Origin: Papio anubis
Taxonomy: Eukaryota > Chordata > Mammalia > Primates > Cercopithecidae
Direction: 5' to 3'
Assembly: GCF_008728515.1 (NCBI RefSeq)
Contig: NC_044981.1
Location: forward strand, 135,223,937 to 135,287,936
Length of the DNA stretch: 64,000 nt
In this document: piece by piece, positions 58,435 to 64,000 of the stretch
How positions within the stretch are numbered: position 1 is the stretch's first letter
Layout of the letters: each line of letters begins with the position of its first letter
Notes under the pieces: model-generated
Databases searched by the model: none
Told to the model about the DNA's origin: nothing
Seen by the model: only the letters and a program-made list of their open reading frames with translations
Translations under genes and position numbers: made by a program

Positions 58435-58828
58435 TGTTGAGACAGCCAAATGCCTAGGTAGATAAAAAGGGGACCCCAGAGAATCTCCAACCTGCCCCAC
58501 AAGTGTTTACATCAGATGCTTTTGTGCAGATAAGGAAACCTGCCCAGGGCCTTGTCTGAGCATGCCCGCATACTCACTGGTGGCATGAGGTGGAGCCACA
58601 GGGAATTTGCACCTTACACAGGGGAGGAGCCTGCTCTTTTCAGCTGGAGTGGTGGCCTGGTGTTCAAACTGTGAGGTAGGAAACCTGCTAGCAGGACTCT
58701 CTCTTAGTTTGCTGAGAATAATTTTTCCTTTTTCCTTTTTGCCCCATAAATTCCATTCCCCTCACCCTTCAAAGCGTCTGTGCCTGACTTTTCCTGGTTG
58801 TGTGACAAGAACCCATTTTTTTCCTACA
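58435..58828 (+). mobile_element. Solo ERV1-like LTR, 4-bp target duplication
   Basis: Starts TGTTGAGACAG, ends TTTTTCCTACA. ATAG flanks it at 58431-58434 and 58829-58832, the 4-bp length typical of ERV1. Its 3' part (AATTCCATTCCCCTCACCCT, TTTCCTGGTTGTGTGACAAG) matches the LTR at 51418-51781. Confidence 0.82.
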
Positions 58829-59089
58829 ATAGTGTCAATATTTAAAAGGTTACCTAAACAACCCAGCAAGATTACTTGAGAGATATGTTCTTAGTTGAAA
58901 ATTTCCACTCACACAGTCAGGTCTTCTAAGTGATTCTTTTTAAATTTGAGTAGACAGTCAAGTATTACCGGATACCTGAGGAAAGCTACTAACATGAATA
59001 GAGACACCAAAACAAAATAGACCTCCAGCAACCCCCAGAAGCACCAAGTAACCAAGCAAAGGTCCTTTCCAGGGCTCATTGTGCTCACT

Positions 59090-60842
59090 GAACCCCTGCA
59101 CCCACTCACCTGCATTCTCCCCGTCCCACAGGGCATTTGAACATGGTGGCCAAGTAAGCAAGCCACACCCTTGCTACAAGTCCTGCAAAGTGGTCCAAGG
59201 AGCTCTCTCATCTCAATAAGATCTGTTTTGGTCTATATGTTCATGTATGTCTGTATGCAAGATATATATGTGATATTTTTCTATTTCCTTATGATAGTGT
59301 CAAACTTACACTCTTACAGCAACTGGGGTTATGGGTGAGTTCTTTCTTAGATTCAAACTCCATGAACTTGTGTTTTAAGCTCTTTGAATTCATTTGAGCA
59401 TTTTTTTGATCTGGACCATATTTAAAAGTCATTACAGAAACAGGAGTGGGTCCTATAGGGAGGCCTCAGGTGTCTGACTGGGTCAGACAGAAACTGGACT
59501 GCGTTCAGTAGGTAGGTCTCGTTACCAAAAAATAGGAAATCATGATTTCATCTGGATGCAAAGATTCTGGAACTCCTCCATCTGGAACTTCAGCCAATTT
59601 AATGTTAAAAAAATTAAAAATAAAATAAAATAAAAAGAACTATGGACCCAGAAGTTATGCTTTTCTAGAGAAATGGGTGAATCTTACCAACAGTTAGAAT
59701 TACAGTGGCCACAGTGAGAAAACTCCTTACAAAATGCAAACAGGTGCTTGTCTTCATAGTTACAACAGCTCCAAGGACAAAAAAGACTTATTCACGCCTA
59801 TTTTAAAACCCAAACCAAGAGGGGCCCAAACTAAAGAAATTTGTGCATTGAGATGTCTGCTTTTATTGTAAACAGCCAAGCCGTTGTAAAAAAAAAAATA
59901 ACTGTCTATTTTTACACCAGCCATCTGACGAATCCACTCCCTTTGTCTGTACTGTTTCCCCACCAGAAGAAACCACAAAGGCTTCACTTTTGGCATAATA
60001 ATCAACCATTCCCTCAGAAAGAAAAACCCTGAATGGTGGATTTTGGGGGAGGAGAGGGTTCATATCAAATCTGGAAAGTCCCTGTGTTCAATCCTGTCTA
60101 ATTGACACTTTGATCATTTTCAGAAAAACATTTGTAAGAATTAGCCCTCTCTGTTTTTTCAGTTTGATCCTGCTTCTCCCATGGTGGCTTCTCAGTGAAC
60201 TGAAACTGTGCTTTTAAAACCCCTGCTCGTTATCCGTGCTGCCAATTCTGTTTACCTCTTTCTTGCTGTCGTAATCTTTACTACACCCCAAAACTCTTTC
60301 TTGAAAAAACAACTACTTATTGGTCTGTCATTCAATTGTGAAAACAAACTAACCTAAAATATTAATTAATCTGTGACTATAAGATTAAAAGTTTCTGTGC
60401 TGAGTATGGACATAAAAAAATTCTTGACTAATATGAAAAAATCACATCTGTAAGGAAAATCTCAATTTGTAAGACTGCCTCCTTTTCTACACTGGCAACA
60501 AAAGGAGGACTAGGTCACTAGAAATTTACAATGAAAAAGGCATTGTTTTAAATCTACATAACAAGCCCTGCCTTTGTTTAAGGTACTGTTCATGGCCATT
60601 GTGCCTTAACTGGGCCTTTACCTATATCCTTATTTCTTGGTTTAGGCAAATGATGTTATTTAAACTTGAAGTCTAAGCTCTTTATCTCTGAAATATAAAT
60701 TTTCTACCTGCCTTTATGTAAGAGACATTCCTTTGGAAATGCAAATTTAGAGAGAGCTAAGGAAAAAACGAAAACGAAGGAACTATTCAGAAACTTGTAA
60801 GTGAACACTTCCAAAAGTTTTATCTTTTTCTTCTCTCTGTCA

Positions 60843-60887
<45 letters not shown>

Positions 60888-61836
60888 AAAGGAGGGTTTT
60901 GGCCATATGGGCACATAGCCTGCTTCATTGGCCAGAAAAAGACAATTTTGGATCCAGATATTCTTTAATAAATTAATGAGTGTGTATTACTGTAGCTGGC
61001 ACATGACTAAAACTTTTAGAATAAAATCATAATGATATGGACAGGAGGCAGAGAAATACTGGGTAGAAGAGGGCAGTTCCCCAGCAAAGTCCCCACCCAT
61101 AAGCCTGGGCCCATGGCCCTAAATGAGAACTTCACATCTCTGTTTTCCCACCCAAATGTTGCTTTTTCCAAAACTACTCTGGCCCTCCATGTCCCCCATC
61201 CCGTACCCATAAAAACCCCAAACTCCACTGGCAGAGGAGCAGAGTGGTGTGGCAGAGAAGAAGAGAAGAAACATTTGTACATTGAAAAGGCAGCAGGATA
61301 GTCAGAGAGGAGTTGTTATCTTCCCACTTCATCCCCTTTCCAGCTCCCCATTTATCCCACTGAGAGCGGCCTCCATCAATCTATAAAATCTCTGCATTCA
61401 CCATCCTTCAGGTCCATGTGACCTAATTCTTCCTGAACACTGGACAAGTACCCGGGTACCAAGAGGGCAGGATGTAAAATCTGTCACCCTGACTTTTCAC
61501 TGAGCTGGTTAACACTTAATCATCCATGGACAGTAACTACTGAAAGAGCATTAATTGTAACACACCCCTAGATGGTACCATTAGGCCAGAGCCCAAAAGC
61601 ACTTGCCCCAGCCTTCAGCCCTGGCACCCACTCACCTGCATGTACCCCATCCCACAGGGCATTTGAACATGGTGGCCAAGTAAGCAAGCCACACCCCTGC
61701 TATAAGTCCTGCAAAGGGGTCCAGGGAGCTCTCCCATCTCGATAAGATCTGTTTTGGTCTATATGTTTATATATGTCTGTATGCATGATATATATGTGAT
61801 ATTTTTCTATTTCCTTATGATAGTGCCAAACTTAAA
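59090..61836 (+). mobile_element. Second ERV1-like remnant (MER52-like LTRs)
   Basis: The segment 59097-59318 (CACCCACTCACCTGCATTCT ... TTATGATAGTGTCAAACTTA) recurs at 61625-61836 as the 3' end of an 804-bp LTR starting TGATATGGACAGGAGGC at 61033. The 1.7 kb between has no long frame and no recognised pol or env. The LTR text 'GAGAGCGGCCTCCATCAATC' and CACTGGACAAGTACCCGGGT suggests a MER52-type family. The 5' LTR is truncated. No intact viral gene remains. Confidence 0.6.
60845..60885. repeat. (CA)20 microsatellite
   Basis: Uninterrupted CA dinucleotide run of about 41 bp inside the ERV remnant. Likely polymorphic. Confidence 0.97.
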
Positions 61837-62199
61837 TTATGAAAGAGCTGTATTTAATTGACTCAAGGAAAATAAGTGCCTATATAATTTAAGTATTATT
61901 TCAGAAAAACAAGAACTAACCCAAATGCTTTGCACATTTACATTACTACAGTAAACCTGGTAGAAAAAAATAAGCTTATGTCATCTCTATATTACAAAAT
62001 TTGTAAGACAAAAAAATAAGCAAATCACTAGCTGATTAACATTTGATTTTTATGAGCCATTCAAACATAATTTTAAAAACAGGTAAGTTAAATGGACATA
62101 AGCAAGATAAAATTCCCATGTAAAAGATGTCCTTTGTATACCAAAATTTTTTTCTTAACAGCCTTATCATCGAGAATGGAAAGTTGAGGCTGAGGGAAG

Positions 62200-62850
62200 T
62201 CTATACAAACAACAATTTAATTCTCAGGCCCAAAAAGAAAAAAACCTGAAAAATAGTGTCAGCAAAGAGAGTCAAACTTTGTAAAATATTTGAAGGGATT
62301 TATTCAGAGACAAATAAGAGTGACCATGGCCCATGACATAGCCCTCAGGAGGTCCCAAAAACATGTGCCCAAGGTGGCTGGGGTGCAGCTTGGTTTATAC
62401 GTTTTAGAGAAGCATGAGACATCAATAAAATACATTTGAGAAATACAATTGTTTGGTCCAGGAAGGCGGGACGATTTGAAATAGGGGGATGGGGGTGGAT
62501 CCAGGCTATAGGAAAATTTAAACATTTTCTGGTTCAACAATTGTTTGAGTTTGTCTAAAAACCTGGGATTAATGAAAATATTCAAGTTAAAATAAAAGAA
62601 TGTGATGACTACGGTACTTTTGATGTCTCATAGTGGCTGCTTTAGAGAAAATAGATAACAAATATTTCCTATTCAGACCTTTAAAAAGTGCTAGACTCTC
62701 AGTTAATCTCTTCAGGACTGGGAGGGCCTGGAAGAAAAAGATCTAGCTATGTTAACAGAGATTCTTTACAAATGCAAATTTCCCCCACGAAGGACAGCTT
62801 TGCAAGCCATTTCAAAATATGGCAAAGAAACATGTTTTGGGGTAAAATAT
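62200..62850. repeat. Interspersed repeat, probably LTR-derived, family not assigned
   Basis: 'GAGTGACCATGGCCCATGAC', 'CCTCAGGAGGTCCCAAAAAC', ATGTGCCCAAGGTGGCTGGG, 'AGCATGAGACATCAATAAAA', 'GGTAAAATATTTTG' are familiar as a common primate repeat. I cannot place the name or ends. Confidence 0.5.
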
Positions 62851-64000
62851 TTTGTTTTTCTTCTTTGTCACATATGCCATTGTCATGTTGGAAAGTAAGT
62901 TATGATACATAGGGTTAAATAAAACCCATCTGATGACAATTTATGGTTCATAGGGCATGACTCCTCAGACCCCTTAGGTAGGAATTTGGGCAAGATTTTA
63001 AAAAATCAAAGCTTAGTCTTCAATAGAGATAATATTTTGCCTCTTCTACAGTTTTTTATTGCAGAGGGACCAAAGGTATTTGGGACGGTTAATAAACGTA
63101 TTTTGTGCCACACTGACAAATTCACCAGGAGAAAACACACGCTCCTGGAAAGTATAATTCATAGATTTATTAGTCTACAGATTACTGGTACAACAGTTCA
63201 CAATTGCTTGTTTCCTAGTGTTTACTGGAAATTAAGGTAAATAGGAGTTAAGATTCTTAATTATATATAACTGAAATAGTTAGAAATAAAGAAAACAAAG
63301 CTATATGCAAGTAGACAGGTAAAATGTGCTTTTGGTAAGAAAAACTATAATGTATGAGGATGTTTTGTTTTGTTCAAGAAACAGAAGAGCAAATTTTATA
63401 CTGGTATAGAATGACCTGTTGTTCCAAAATGAGAAGAGAAGAAGTATAGGACAAAAATTGAATGTATAAGAAAGTTATAAAAGGTTTGTGAAAGATAAAT
63501 CTTGTGAAAAAATTTGTGTTGATCAAGTTGGCTAAAATTAGAAGAGAATTATTTCTATGTTTTTCTAAAAATTGAGCATTAATATCAAAGGTACACTGAT
63601 GCAAAATTAGAATTTGTTTCCTTGTGTTAAGCCAAGGTTTTCTTGGAGTATTGGTCTGTTCTTAGTAGGACATTGTGAAAAGTTTTTCTTTATCCTGGAA
63701 GTAATTGTCCTAGAAAACAAAGATTCTGCATTTTACTAAGATAATTTCCTGTGCTTCATGTTGTCTTCATTTGGTTTTTTGATCATGTAAACAACTGAGT
63801 CCTCTCTATAAAAGATCGAAGGTTTTTCTATAACTGTAATTTTTCTGTGTTTGCCTTCAAAATCTTTAAATTATCACTCTGGTTAAAATGGATGACTATT
63901 AATATTTAGAAGTGATCTGTGATCCTATTTTATCAAGTATTTTAAACCTTTGATATTTTTGGCAAGCTTCCAAAAAATGAAATTCTAAATCAAGTATTTT
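62851..64000. other. AT-rich sequence, no gene recognised
   Basis: The text around 63480-63620 ('GATAAATCTTGTGAAAAAAT' ... 'ACTGATGCAAAATTAGAATT') looks like a repeat seen elsewhere in primate DNA, possibly ERV internal sequence. The 76-codon minus frame at 63374-63604 is in it. No coding exon supported. Confidence 0.35.

Noticed and set aside
62304..62585. 93-codon minus-strand frame with Cys-rich translation
   Set aside because: Lies within a recognisable interspersed repeat (GACCATGGCCCATGAC... layout).

Overview
The window looks like primate nuclear DNA, most likely from an Old World monkey. It is AT-rich and packed with Alu, L1, MIR, MaLR and ERV1-type repeats. Four young Alu copies (34313-34648, 38155-38436, 45056-45367, 57476-57775) carry a CTAG variant in the mid-element CCGGCTA-ATTTTT segment, and two of them end with a 'CTTGAGCC' variant. 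I know these variants from the cercopithecid AluYR lineage rather than from human AluY; that species call is inference. There is no complete protein-coding gene, no tRNA or rRNA, no CpG island and no CRISPR array. Almost all open frames of 60-150 codons lie in L1, Alu, LTR or low-complexity sequence.

The non-repeat highlight is a pair of related exons about 33 kb apart on opposite strands. Exon A (plus, 21005-21243) and exon B1 (minus, 54604-54366) are both exactly 239 bp. Both have the same codon phase at each end, consensus splice sites and fully open frames. Their 79-residue translations share about 43 residues by hand alignment. Downstream of B1 on the minus strand, two more exons can be read: B2 (53987-53848, 140 bp) and a terminal exon B3 (53104-52934). 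All join in one phase-consistent frame, but B2 carries an in-frame TGA and an in-frame TAG. The minus-strand gene is therefore probably a decayed paralogue of the plus-strand gene, and the two loci face each other tail to tail. I do not recognise the family; the translation looks like an alpha-helical, HEAT/ARM-like C-terminal region.

Layout: 1-3726 minus-strand L1 carrying a solo LTR with a 5-bp target duplication; 3.8-7.8 kb old L1 pieces; 9.1-10.9 kb a MIR and two L1 3' ends; 11-13.3 kb mostly unique; 13.3-14.8 kb minus-strand L1 with an internally deleted Alu; 15.5-20.0 kb plus-strand old L1 with a FLAM and an Alu; 20-25 kb mostly unique, with exon A, an Alu and an LTR; 25.5-31.9 kb MLT1, a Tigger-like element, L1 with a young AluY, a second DNA transposon and an L2-like remnant; 32-38 kb mostly unique with an inverted Alu pair and two oppositely oriented hAT MITEs; 38.65-45.4 kb a plus-strand L1 interrupted by two Alus and a 1.4-kb chimeric retro-insertion; 46.6-47.8 kb minus-strand L1; 48.5-51.8 kb an ERV1-like remnant; 52.9-54.6 kb the three B exons; 56.3-61.8 kb a MIR, an Alu, a solo LTR and a second ERV1-like remnant; 62.2-64 kb another interspersed repeat and unassigned AT-rich sequence.

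All repeat family names come from recall of consensus sequences, so older elements are named only to class level. Target-site duplications, splice sites, frames and stops were read directly from the sequence.
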